Source: an uncultured bacterium | GTDB taxonomy: Bacteria > Acidobacteriota > Thermoanaerobaculia > Multivoradales > JAHEKO01 | DNA: 9,354 nucleotides | NCBI GenBank assembly: GCA_938016625.1 | Contig: CALILB010000110.1 | Span: 1 to 9,354 of the forward strand | Direction: 5' to 3' | Shown: one piece after another, positions 1 to 7,267 of the stretch | How positions within the stretch are numbered: the stretch's first letter is position 1 | How the letters are laid out: each line of letters starts with the position of its first letter | Notes under the pieces: model-generated | What the model saw: the letters and a program-made list of their open reading frames with translations, nothing else | Database searches by the model: none | Told to the model about the DNA's origin: nothing | Program-made: the position numbers and the translations under genes

Positions 1-369
1 GGGCAGATCCGGATGAACCCCACCCTGGAGCAGGATTCCCGTACCGTTTAGCGCCAGCGTCTCCTCTATCTTGCGGCCGATCTCTTCGAAAGGAAGCAGG
101 TACCCTTCCGCGTCGCCGGGCTCCCGGTAGAAGGCGCAAAAGCGGCACTTGTAGACACAGACGTTGGTGTAGTTGATGTTGCGATCGATGTTGTAAGTGG
201 CGATCTCCGGATCGTTGTGCCGGTTTCGCACCTCGGAGGCGGCGATTCCCAACTCGAGCAGGTCGCCATCGAGCAACAAGGTATGGGCATCGCCGGCCGT
301 AATTCGCCGGCCGGCAACCGCGTCTTCCAGGATTTCTCCCGGCCGACGCCCGGAGGGTGTGAGGTCCAT
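1..369 (-). CDS. mqnC: Cyclic dehypoxanthinyl futalosine synthase MqnC, N-terminal part (cut by window edge)
   Basis: Radical SAM enzyme of the futalosine menaquinone pathway; by family knowledge it cyclises dehypoxanthine futalosine after the MqnA and nucleosidase steps. I translated the minus strand from the ATG at 369-367: 123 codons stay open to base 1, so the stop codon lies outside the window. The full protein is usually about 350-380 residues. The radical SAM cluster motif CxxxCxxC is visible as C71, C75 and C78 in the stretch NINYTNVCVYKCRFCAFYR, followed by the family-typical LLQGGVHPDLP at 113-123. The start is 21 nt after the mqnA stop. The reading frame is the same as mqnA, and the mqnA TGA is the only stop between them, so no longer start is possible without reaching that stop. 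Only a weak AGG lies ahead of the ATG, so coupling to mqnA translation is plausible. The paralogue MqnE is the main alternative, but the Cys-motif context and the pairing with mqnA favour MqnC. Confidence 0.9.
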   Translation of the reverse strand, partial: MDLTPSGRRPGEILEDAVAGRRITAGDAHTLLLDGDLLELGIAASEVRNRHNDPEIATYNIDRNINYTNVCVYKCRFCAFYREPGDAEGYLLPFEEIGRKIEETLALNGTGILLQGGVHPDLP

Positions 370-390
370 CTTGGGCCTAACTTTATGGAA

Positions 391-1200
391 TCAGGGTTGG
401 GGGAGCAAGCTGCCGACAACTTCGACCGGATGGAGGGCCTCGATCAGCCCATGCGCGTGCGCGCGACGATGAAACTCTTCCAGCGCTTCGACTTCGGTAG
501 CCCCCATCTCGAAGCTCAAGTGGTTGGTCAGGTACCTCCGCAGCTCTTCCGGCTCGATGTCGAGCTCGCGGGAGGAGTCCGCCACCAGCTCTTCGAGCTG
601 TTCCAGCCCCAGACGCAGGCTCTCCTGGAAGTAGGTTGCCAGCCCATCGGTCTCCACCCCTTCGCGCACCGCCCAGACGGCAAAGACAAAGGGCAGATCG
701 GTCAGCCGCCGCCACTCGGCGGCTAGATCCAGAACCCGATAGGCCGAGCGGTCGACACCGAGCGCCGGATCACCGATCAGCAGCGCGGCATCCGCGGTCT
801 CCAGCATCTCGTCCAGAGCGGGTGCGGTCGACACCAGCTCCGGCGCCAAGCCGTAGCCGTCGGCCAGAAGAATCTCGACCAGGGCCGCCGAGGTCCGGCT
901 GTTGCGATCGAGCGCGATTCGCCGAACCTCTGCCAACGGCTTTGCCAACACCAGAAGCACACTCCGCGCCTCGTGTGTGGCCGCGATGCACAGACCGGGT
1001 AGTACCCGCAGACCCGGAATTCGCTGCAGCTCGATCGACGGTAGGAGACCTATGTCGATCTCACCTGCAGCCAGCCGGACTGCCACCTCCGCTGGGGGGT
1101 AGAAGCCGGGCTCGAAGATGTCGCGATGAAATCCGTTGTGAAAGGACCAGGCCAGGGGCCTGCTGTTCAGGTAGTCGACGACTCCGATGCGCAGGGGCAC
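391..1200 (-). CDS. mqnA: Chorismate dehydratase MqnA (menaquinone biosynthesis)
   Basis: First committed enzyme of the futalosine route to menaquinone; the family dehydrates chorismate to 3-enolpyruvyl-benzoate in the cytoplasm. The protein has 269 residues, close to the usual 270-290, and a periplasmic-binding-protein-like fold is expected, without a signal peptide. Visible family motifs are DYLNSRPL (9-16), GEIDIGLLPSIE (46-57), DRNSRTS (98-104), LLIGDPAL (140-147) and AEWRRLTDLPFVFAVW (161-176). The first motif and the central Ser/Thr-rich motif line the substrate pocket in characterised members. The start is GTG at 1200-1198; an in-frame TAG at 1206-1204, two codons upstream, rules out anything longer, and the first motif begins only nine residues in. 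The gene begins 13 nt after the rho stop and ends 21 nt before mqnC, so it is very likely co-transcribed with both. No truncation or odd composition is seen. Confidence 0.93.
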   Translation of the reverse strand: MPLRIGVVDYLNSRPLAWSFHNGFHRDIFEPGFYPPAEVAVRLAAGEIDIGLLPSIELQRIPGLRVLPGLCIAATHEARSVLLVLAKPLAEVRRIALDRNSRTSAALVEILLADGYGLAPELVSTAPALDEMLETADAALLIGDPALGVDRSAYRVLDLAAEWRRLTDLPFVFAVWAVREGVETDGLATYFQESLRLGLEQLEELVADSSRELDIEPEELRRYLTNHLSFEMGATEVEALEEFHRRAHAHGLIEALHPVEVVGSLLPQP

Positions 1201-1213
1201 GGGCTAGCCCGAC

Positions 1214-2629
1214 CTACTTCGACATCGCGTTGAGGAACTCCTGGTTCTCCTTCGTCTTGGACAGCTTGTCCAAGAGAAGCTCCATGCTCTCGACCGTGGA
1301 GAGCGGGTTGAGCACTTTTCTCAACACCCAGACCCGCCGTAGCTCGTTGTCCGGCATGAGCAGCTCTTCTTTCCGAGTCCCCGACTTGTTGATGTCGATG
1401 GCCGGGAAGACCCGCTTGTCCATGAGCTTGCGATCGAGATGGATCTCGGAATTGCCGGTGCCCTTGAACTCCTCGAAGATCACGTCGTCCATGCGGCTGC
1501 CGGTGTCCACCAGCGCGGTGGCGATGATGGTCAGCGAGCCGCCCTCTTCGACGTTCCGCGCCGCGCCAAAGAACCGCTTGGGACGGTGCAGGGCGTTGGC
1601 ATCGAGACCGCCGGAGAGCACCTTGCCGGAGGGTGGCTGCACGGTGTTGTAGGCCCGCGCCAGTCGTGTGATCGAGTCCAGAAGAATGACCACGTCCTTT
1701 TTGTGCTCGACCAGCCGCTTGGCCTTCTCGATAACCATGTCGGCCACCTGGACGTGTCGTGTCGCCGGCTCGTCGAAGGTCGAGGAGACCACCTCGCCCT
1801 GGACCGAGCGCTGCATGTCGGTCACCTCCTCCGGCCGCTCGTCGATGAGCAACACGATGAGAATGACCTCCGGATGGTTCTTGGCCACGGAGTGGGCCAT
1901 CGCCTGGAGCAGCATGGTCTTACCCGTGCGTGGCGCCGCGACGATGAGCGCACGTTGCCCCTTACCCATGGGGGTGATGAGATCGAGAACGCGCGATGAC
2001 ATCTCGCTGGGGTTCTCGAGCTTGAGCCGCTCCATCGGGTATAGCGGCGTCAGGTTGTCGAAAAAGATTTTGTTGCGGGAGACCTCTGGATGCTCGAAGT
2101 TCACCGCCTCGACCTTGATCAGCGCGAAGTAGCGCTCCCCCTCCTTCGGCTGCCGCACCTGACCCGAAACCGTGTCGCCCGTGCGCAGATCGAATCGCCG
2201 GATCTGGCTCGGTGAGACGTAGATGTCGTCGGGTCCCGGCAGATAGTTGTACTCCGGCGCTCTCAAGAATCCGAACCCATCCGGCAGGCACTCGAGAACG
2301 CCTTCAGCGAAGATGAGACCGCTCTTCTCGGTCTGCGCCTGCAGAACCTTGAAGATGAGCTCCTGCTTGCGCAGAGAAGTAGCGCCCTCCACCTCGAGGT
2401 CCTTGGCGACCTGGGTCAGCTGGGCACTGCTCATCTCTTTGAGCGTGCGGATGTCGAGCATGTCCTTGCCCTTTTTTCGCTCCCGACCGTCTCCGTGTCT
2501 GCCCGGGCCGCGATTCCGCCCTCCTCCCGGCTTGCCACCGGAGTGATTCTTGGCCGTGTGGTTCTTCGCCGTGTGATTCTTGGCTGTCGTGTCAGCCACG
2601 TGGTTTTCGGTTGTTTTGTCGTTAGCCAT
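1214..2629 (-). CDS. rho: Transcription termination factor Rho, with low-complexity N-terminal extension
   Basis: Hexameric RNA-dependent ATPase and helicase that ends transcription at unstructured, C-rich RNA. The protein is 471 residues against 419 in E. coli; the excess is a tail of about 56 residues ahead of the normal Rho N-terminal domain, which begins near M57. The tail holds three TAKNH units (15-29) and a Gly/Arg-rich stretch (31-55). Then follow the cold-shock-like RNA-binding domain with GFGFLR (118-123) and the FALIKV strand, Walker A APRTGKT (232-238), Walker B region LLIDERPEEV (260-269), the second acidic motif ILLDSITRLARAYNTV, the Q-loop SGKVLSGG and the R-loop DTGSRMDD. Compared with E. 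coli, Walker A has Arg-Thr for Lys-Ala and the R-loop has Arg for Lys, both conservative. The ATG overlaps the end of engB by 8 nt and has a strong GAGGAA ribosome site. An internal start at M57 is possible but lacks comparable support. Confidence 0.97.
   Translation of the reverse strand: MANDKTTENHVADTTAKNHTAKNHTAKNHSGGKPGGGRNRGPGRHGDGRERKKGKDMLDIRTLKEMSSAQLTQVAKDLEVEGATSLRKQELIFKVLQAQTEKSGLIFAEGVLECLPDGFGFLRAPEYNYLPGPDDIYVSPSQIRRFDLRTGDTVSGQVRQPKEGERYFALIKVEAVNFEHPEVSRNKIFFDNLTPLYPMERLKLENPSEMSSRVLDLITPMGKGQRALIVAAPRTGKTMLLQAMAHSVAKNHPEVILIVLLIDERPEEVTDMQRSVQGEVVSSTFDEPATRHVQVADMVIEKAKRLVEHKKDVVILLDSITRLARAYNTVQPPSGKVLSGGLDANALHRPKRFFGAARNVEEGGSLTIIATALVDTGSRMDDVIFEEFKGTGNSEIHLDRKLMDKRVFPAIDINKSGTRKEELLMPDNELRRVWVLRKVLNPLSTVESMELLLDKLSKTKENQEFLNAMSK
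2543..2587 (-). repeat. 15-bp tandem repeat, three units, inside rho
   Basis: Three adjoining 15-bp units (plus strand 2543-2557, 2558-2572, 2573-2587) each encode Thr-Ala-Lys-Asn-His in the Rho tail, residues 15-29. Unit 1 differs from unit 2 at two bases and from unit 3 at one base. The unit length is a multiple of three, so gain or loss of a unit would lengthen or shorten the tail without a frameshift. Near-identity at the DNA level points to recent duplication or slippage. Confidence 0.9.
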
Positions 2630-3245
2630 CTGTTTCCTCGTTTTCGTTCGCCTCTCTTGCGTCTCCGCGAAGAAAGGTCGTTATCTCTCGCCAGAGCTCG
2701 TTGGCTCCCTCTCCCGTGCGAGCGGAGAAGGGAATCGGTCTGACAGAGCCCTGGGATAGAGTCTGTGCAATCTCCCCGAGTTGTGATTTGCGCTTGCCGC
2801 GCGCCAATTTATCGATCTTGGTCGCCACCACTGTGGGTTCTCCACCCAGGTCGCAGAAATACTCGAACGCCTGGATGTCGAGAGGGGTGGCGCCTACCTT
2901 TCCGTCCACCAACTGAACGATCATGCTCCCCGGCAGAGTCCGTTGCAGGTACTGGTCCATCAGCTTTGCCCAGTCACGCCTTTCGGCCTTCCCGACTTTT
3001 GCGTATCCATAACCTGGTAGATCGACAAAATAGAAACTCGAGTTGATCAAGAAGTAGTTGATGGCTCTTGTCTTACCTGGAACCGAGCTGATGCGAGCCA
3101 ACGACTTTCGGCTCAACATCCGGTTTAGCAAACTCGACTTACCGACATTCGAGCGACCAGCAAACGCAACCTCCGGCAGGCCATCCTCTAAGAAGTCCTT
3201 CTTGCTGAGCGCCGAGCGGATGAATCGAGCTGTGTCGATCTTCAA
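2622..3245 (-). CDS. engB: Ribosome biogenesis GTP-binding protein EngB (YsxC/YihA)
   Basis: Small essential GTPase of the TrmE-Era-EngA-EngB group that acts in late assembly of the large ribosomal subunit. From the start chosen here it has 207 residues. The GTPase motifs are in order: G1 GRSNVGKS (30-37), G2 Thr59 in PGKTRAINYF, G3 DLPGYGYA (75-82), G4 TKID (142-145) and G5 SAR (174-176). The C-terminus is a short acidic tail. Start choice: an open GTG exists at 3257-3255, but the preceding Shine-Dalgarno-like GAGGG touches it directly. The TTG at 3245-3243 has GGAGG five nucleotides upstream and gives MKIDTARFIRSAL, which matches the usual EngB N-terminus. I therefore prefer TTG; the GTG form would add four residues (211 in all). 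It is the first gene of the probable engB-rho-mqnA-mqnC operon and overlaps rho by 8 bp. Confidence 0.94.
   Translation of the reverse strand: MKIDTARFIRSALSKKDFLEDGLPEVAFAGRSNVGKSSLLNRMLSRKSLARISSVPGKTRAINYFLINSSFYFVDLPGYGYAKVGKAERRDWAKLMDQYLQRTLPGSMIVQLVDGKVGATPLDIQAFEYFCDLGGEPTVVATKIDKLARGKRKSQLGEIAQTLSQGSVRPIPFSARTGEGANELWREITTFLRGDAREANENEETDG
2634..2639 (-). promoter_or_regulatory. Ribosome binding site of rho inside engB
   Basis: GAGGAA lies four nucleotides before the rho ATG and within the last codons of engB. engB stops (TAA at 2624-2622) inside the second and third codons of rho, giving an 8-bp overlap. The arrangement suits translational coupling, with terminating engB ribosomes restarting on rho. 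Confidence 0.7.
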
Positions 3246-3250
3246 GCACC

Positions 3251-3255
3251 CCTCC
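3251..3255 (-). promoter_or_regulatory. Ribosome binding site deciding the engB start
   Basis: GGAGG at 3255-3251 is five nucleotides upstream of TTG 3245-3243. It overlaps the alternative GTG codon at 3257-3255, so both cannot be used equally well. This is the main evidence for the TTG start. Confidence 0.6.
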
Positions 3256-3269
3256 ACCCCTCACAACTA

Positions 3270-3291
3270 GCGTCCCATCTCCTGGGGACGC
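3270..3291 (-). other. 7-bp hairpin in the engB leader
   Basis: On the transcript, GCGTCCC (3291-3285) and GGGACGC (3276-3270) pair perfectly around the 8-nt loop CAGGAGAT. The stem ends 24 nt before the preferred engB TTG. No T tract follows, so it is not a terminator. The loop contains an SD-like AGGAG followed directly by ATG, but that frame reads only three codons before TAG. A role in controlling engB-rho translation or mRNA stability is possible but unproven. Confidence 0.5.
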
Positions 3292-3320
3292 CTCGCGATT
3301 GTCTAGGAGTTCGAGTTCCT

Positions 3321-3361
3321 GCTCGTAGGGCGGTCTTCTATTTCCAACTGCCCTATCGAGC
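3321..3361 (-). other. 11-bp bulged hairpin in the lon-engB spacer
   Basis: GCTCG plus TAGGGC (transcript 3361-3350, with one unpaired A at 3356) pair with GCCCTA plus CGAGC (3331-3321), giving 11 base pairs around an 18-nt A-rich loop (3349-3332). No T tract follows. It could be a processing or stability element, or a protein-binding site between the lon unit and the engB-rho operon. The structure is seen in the sequence; the function is unknown. Confidence 0.55.
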
Positions 3362-3373
3362 TATCCGCGAGAC

Positions 3374-3437
3374 AAAAAAACCAACCGCCCGACTGTCGAT
3401 TTTCAGTGAGCTATCGAGTCGGACTCGACGGGCGGTT
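3374..3437 (-). terminator. Probable intrinsic terminator overlapping the end of lon
   Basis: On the transcript, AACCGCCCG (3437-3429, inside the last codons of lon) pairs perfectly over 9 bp with CGGGCGGTT (3391-3383), followed by GG and seven T residues (3380-3374). The 37-nt loop holds its own hairpin, TCGAGT against ACTCGA around three bases (3428-3414), stacked directly on the main stem. The long loop and the two bases before the T tract are less than ideal, so termination may be partial. The lon stop codon (3405-3403) lies in the loop, so ribosomes finishing lon would hinder folding. Confidence 0.5.
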
Positions 3438-5823
3438 CCGGAGTAGTCTTTTGCAGCTCCGCCTCGACCTGTGGTCCCGGGGCGGGCTCGTGCTCTAGGG
3501 CGAGGCTCAAAACCTCGTCCATCGATTCGACCAGATGGAACTGGAGCTCTTCTCGAACCTCGCTCGGAATCTCCTCCAGATCCTTGTCGTTCTGCTTCGG
3601 GAGAATCACCTCGGTAATGTCGGCCCGGTAGGCTGCCAGCAGCTTGTGCTTGATACCGCCCACGGGCAGGACCTTACCCCGAAGAGTGATCTCCCCTGTC
3701 ATCGCCACATCCTTGCGCACCGGCACATCGGTCACTGCCGAGACCAGCGCCGTAGCCATCGTGATTCCCGCCGATGGACCGTCTTTGGGAATCGCCCCTT
3801 CGGGCACGTGGATGTGCAGATCCTTGTCCTCGCTGAAGTCGGGGGCCACACCGAAGGCATCGGCCCGGCTGCGGAGATAGGAGAGTGCGGCTTTGGCCGA
3901 CTCCTGCATCACCTCACCAAGCTTGCCGGTAAGGATAAGCTTTCCTTTACCCCGCATCAAGCCCACTTCGGTCTCCAACAGCTCACCACCGGCTTCGGTC
4001 CAGGCGAGACCGGTTGCCACCCCGACTTCGGATTCCTCGCCCTTCCTTCTCGGCAGATAACGGACCTTGCCAAGATACTCCACCACCGAGTCCTGGTCGA
4101 TTTCAACCGTGATCGACTTCTTGCCCTCTTGGACGATCTTGCGGGCAACCTTGCGGCAGATCTTGCCGATCTCCCGCTCGAGGTTTCTGACTCCGGCCTC
4201 TCGGGTATAGCCCTCGGCCACCGACCTGACGGCCTCTTCCTCGAACTTCACCTGCTTGGGCTTGAGTCCGTGGGCCTTCAGCTGTTTGGGAATCAGAAAG
4301 CTCTTGGCGATCTCCATCTTCTCGGGAAGTGTGTAGCCGGTGAGCTGGATGATCTCCATTCGATCCTGGAGGGCCGGCGGGATGGTGTGACTCACATTGG
4401 CCGTGGCGATGAACATCACCTGGGTCAGGTTGTACTCCACGTCCAGATAGTGGTCCTGGAAAGCGTGATTCTGCTCGGGGTCGAGCACCTCCAGAAGTGC
4501 GGCCGACGGATCACCCCGGAAATCCATCGACATCTTCTCGATCTCGTCGAGCAGGAAGACCGGGTTGACGGTGCCGGCCTTCTTCATCATCTGGATGATC
4601 TGCCCCGGAAAGGCGCCGATGTAGGTTCGGCGATGCCCGCGAACCTCGGCCTCGTCCCTGACACCGCCCAATGACAGGCGAACGAATTTACGGCCGGTGG
4701 CGCGGGCGATCGACTTGGCGAGAGAGGACTTGCCGACTCCCGGCGGCCCCACAAAGCAGATGATGGAGCTGCGCGCCTGGGCCGTGAGTTGTCGCACCGC
4801 CAGGAACTCCAGGATTCGCTCCTTGATCTTCTCCAGACCGTAATGGTCCTCGTCGAGGATCGTCTGGGCTCGCTCCAGATCCTTGATCTCACGGCTCTTC
4901 TTCTTCCACGGTACGGTTACCAACCAGTCGATGTAGTTGCGAGAGACCGTGGCCTCGGCCGACACCGGCGGCATGGCCTCGAGCCTTTTCAACTCCTGCT
5001 CCGCCTTCTCCCGCGCCGGCTTGGGCATTCCCACTTTCTCGATCTGTTCCTTCAGCTCGGCGATCTCGTCGCCGCGGTCGTCCTTGCGCCCAAGCTCCTG
5101 ATGGATCGCCTTGATCTTCTCGTTGAGGTAGTACTCCTTCTGCGCCTTTTCCATCTGCTTCTTGACGTTCACATTGATCCGCTTGTCGATGTTGACCTTC
5201 TCAACCTCGACATCGAGCAGATCGTGAAGTCTTTGCAGACGCTCGAAGGGGTTCAGGATCTCCAATAGAGCCTGCTTCTCGGAAGTCGACACCATCAGAT
5301 GAGCCGCCAGCTGATCAGTGAACTGGTCGGTGTCGTCCATCTGGATGGTGGAGACCAGACCTTCGAAAGCCAGGTGGTGCGACATCTTGGCGTAGGTCTC
5401 GAACACACCCAGAACCTTGTTGATATAGACCTCGACGTTCTCGTCTACCGGGAACTCGATATGGTAGGTCTCGACGTCGGCTTGGACGGCCCCTTCGGTC
5501 TCTTCCAGGCCGATCAGCCGAGCCCTCTCCACTCCCTCGACCATCACCTTGACGTTGCCGTTCGGCAGCTTCAGGCTCTGGACGATGCGCGCCACCACAC
5601 CGATTTTGTGCATGTCCTCCTGCACCGGCTCGTCGATTTTGGGATCTTTCTGCGCCACCAGGAAGATGAGCTTCTCAGAGACCCCGAGGCTCTGCTCCAA
5701 CGCCTGGACCGACTGCTCCCGGCCGACGATAAATGGCGCCATCATGTGTGGAAACACGACCATGTCGCGCAGAGGTACCAGGGGTAGCCGCTGCTGTGAA
5801 GTCTTGATGAAGCTAGAGCCCAT
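3403..5823 (-). CDS. lon: ATP-dependent protease Lon (LonA)
   Basis: Cytoplasmic AAA+ serine protease that degrades misfolded and regulatory proteins as a hexamer. Counted from the preferred ATG it has 806 residues, against 784 in E. coli. Order of domains: substrate-binding LAN domain (about 12-205), coiled linker (about 206-300), AAA+ module with Walker A GPPGVGKS (359-366) and Walker B VFLLDEIEK (422-430), and the protease domain with PKDGPSAG holding catalytic Ser684 and GGIKHK holding catalytic Lys727. Both catalytic residues are present and spaced 43 apart, as in E. coli. Beyond the protease domain is a tail of about 28 residues rich in Pro and Glu. Start choice: GTG at 5829 has AGGA only three nucleotides upstream, while ATG at 5823 has it nine upstream. 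I prefer ATG; the GTG would add two residues. The gene follows clpX by 75 bp and ends in a probable terminator. Confidence 0.97.
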   Translation of the reverse strand: MGSSFIKTSQQRLPLVPLRDMVVFPHMMAPFIVGREQSVQALEQSLGVSEKLIFLVAQKDPKIDEPVQEDMHKIGVVARIVQSLKLPNGNVKVMVEGVERARLIGLEETEGAVQADVETYHIEFPVDENVEVYINKVLGVFETYAKMSHHLAFEGLVSTIQMDDTDQFTDQLAAHLMVSTSEKQALLEILNPFERLQRLHDLLDVEVEKVNIDKRINVNVKKQMEKAQKEYYLNEKIKAIHQELGRKDDRGDEIAELKEQIEKVGMPKPAREKAEQELKRLEAMPPVSAEATVSRNYIDWLVTVPWKKKSREIKDLERAQTILDEDHYGLEKIKERILEFLAVRQLTAQARSSIICFVGPPGVGKSSLAKSIARATGRKFVRLSLGGVRDEAEVRGHRRTYIGAFPGQIIQMMKKAGTVNPVFLLDEIEKMSMDFRGDPSAALLEVLDPEQNHAFQDHYLDVEYNLTQVMFIATANVSHTIPPALQDRMEIIQLTGYTLPEKMEIAKSFLIPKQLKAHGLKPKQVKFEEEAVRSVAEGYTREAGVRNLEREIGKICRKVARKIVQEGKKSITVEIDQDSVVEYLGKVRYLPRRKGEESEVGVATGLAWTEAGGELLETEVGLMRGKGKLILTGKLGEVMQESAKAALSYLRSRADAFGVAPDFSEDKDLHIHVPEGAIPKDGPSAGITMATALVSAVTDVPVRKDVAMTGEITLRGKVLPVGGIKHKLLAAYRADITEVILPKQNDKDLEEIPSEVREELQFHLVESMDEVLSLALEHEPAPGPQVEAELQKTTPEPPVESDSIAH

Positions 5824-5859
5824 GCTCACAATTCCTGCCGTTTCCTTGCTGCCGTGTAA

Positions 5860-5884
5860 GGGTTACCGACCGACGGTCGGACCC
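5860..5884 (-). other. Palindromic hairpin between clpX and lon
   Basis: On the transcript, GGGT plus CCGACC pair with GGTCGG plus ACCC around the loop GTC, with two unpaired bases (TA) on the 3' side: 10 bp in total. It begins 14 nt after the clpX stop. No T tract follows, so it is not a standard terminator. Candidates are an operator for separate control of lon, a partial attenuator, or an RNA processing site. The inner CCGACC-GTC-GGTCGG is also a good protein-binding palindrome in DNA form. Confidence 0.5.
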
Positions 5885-5898
5885 CTTTCAGTTGGGGC

Positions 5899-7134
<1,236 letters not shown>

Positions 7135-7267
7135 CGCTCCTCAGATCCTTCTAGCTACTCGTTAGTCACAACAGCTCGATCGCAGGTGCGTATTCCGACG
7201 CCTCGTGCTCTAACGCTTCCTTAGTCCGAATAGTATCAAATACCCTTTGGGCCCTACTGTGGCCTGG

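Noticed and set aside
636..1652. Plus-strand open frame of 338 codons
   Set aside because: It lies opposite mqnA and rho, both clearly conserved on the minus strand. Its translation is Arg/Pro/Ser-rich without any domain, as expected of antisense frames in GC-rich coding DNA.
3305..3320. Sequence like a tRNA T arm (GTTCGA-type loop) on the plus strand in the lon-engB spacer
   Set aside because: Only a 4-bp stem forms, and there is no acceptor stem, anticodon arm or CCA around it. Probably chance.
3535..4674. Plus-strand open frame of 379 codons opposite lon
   Set aside because: Low-complexity Leu/His/Gly/Asp composition mirrors the lon codons. No family motif is seen, and lon is unambiguous on the other strand.
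7135..7267. Possible heat-shock operator or separate promoter ahead of clpX
   Set aside because: TTAG/GCAC-like pieces and the GTTAG...CTAAC repeat do not form a CIRCE element (correct half-sites and 9-nt spacing are missing). A GATACT box has no matching -35 sequence.
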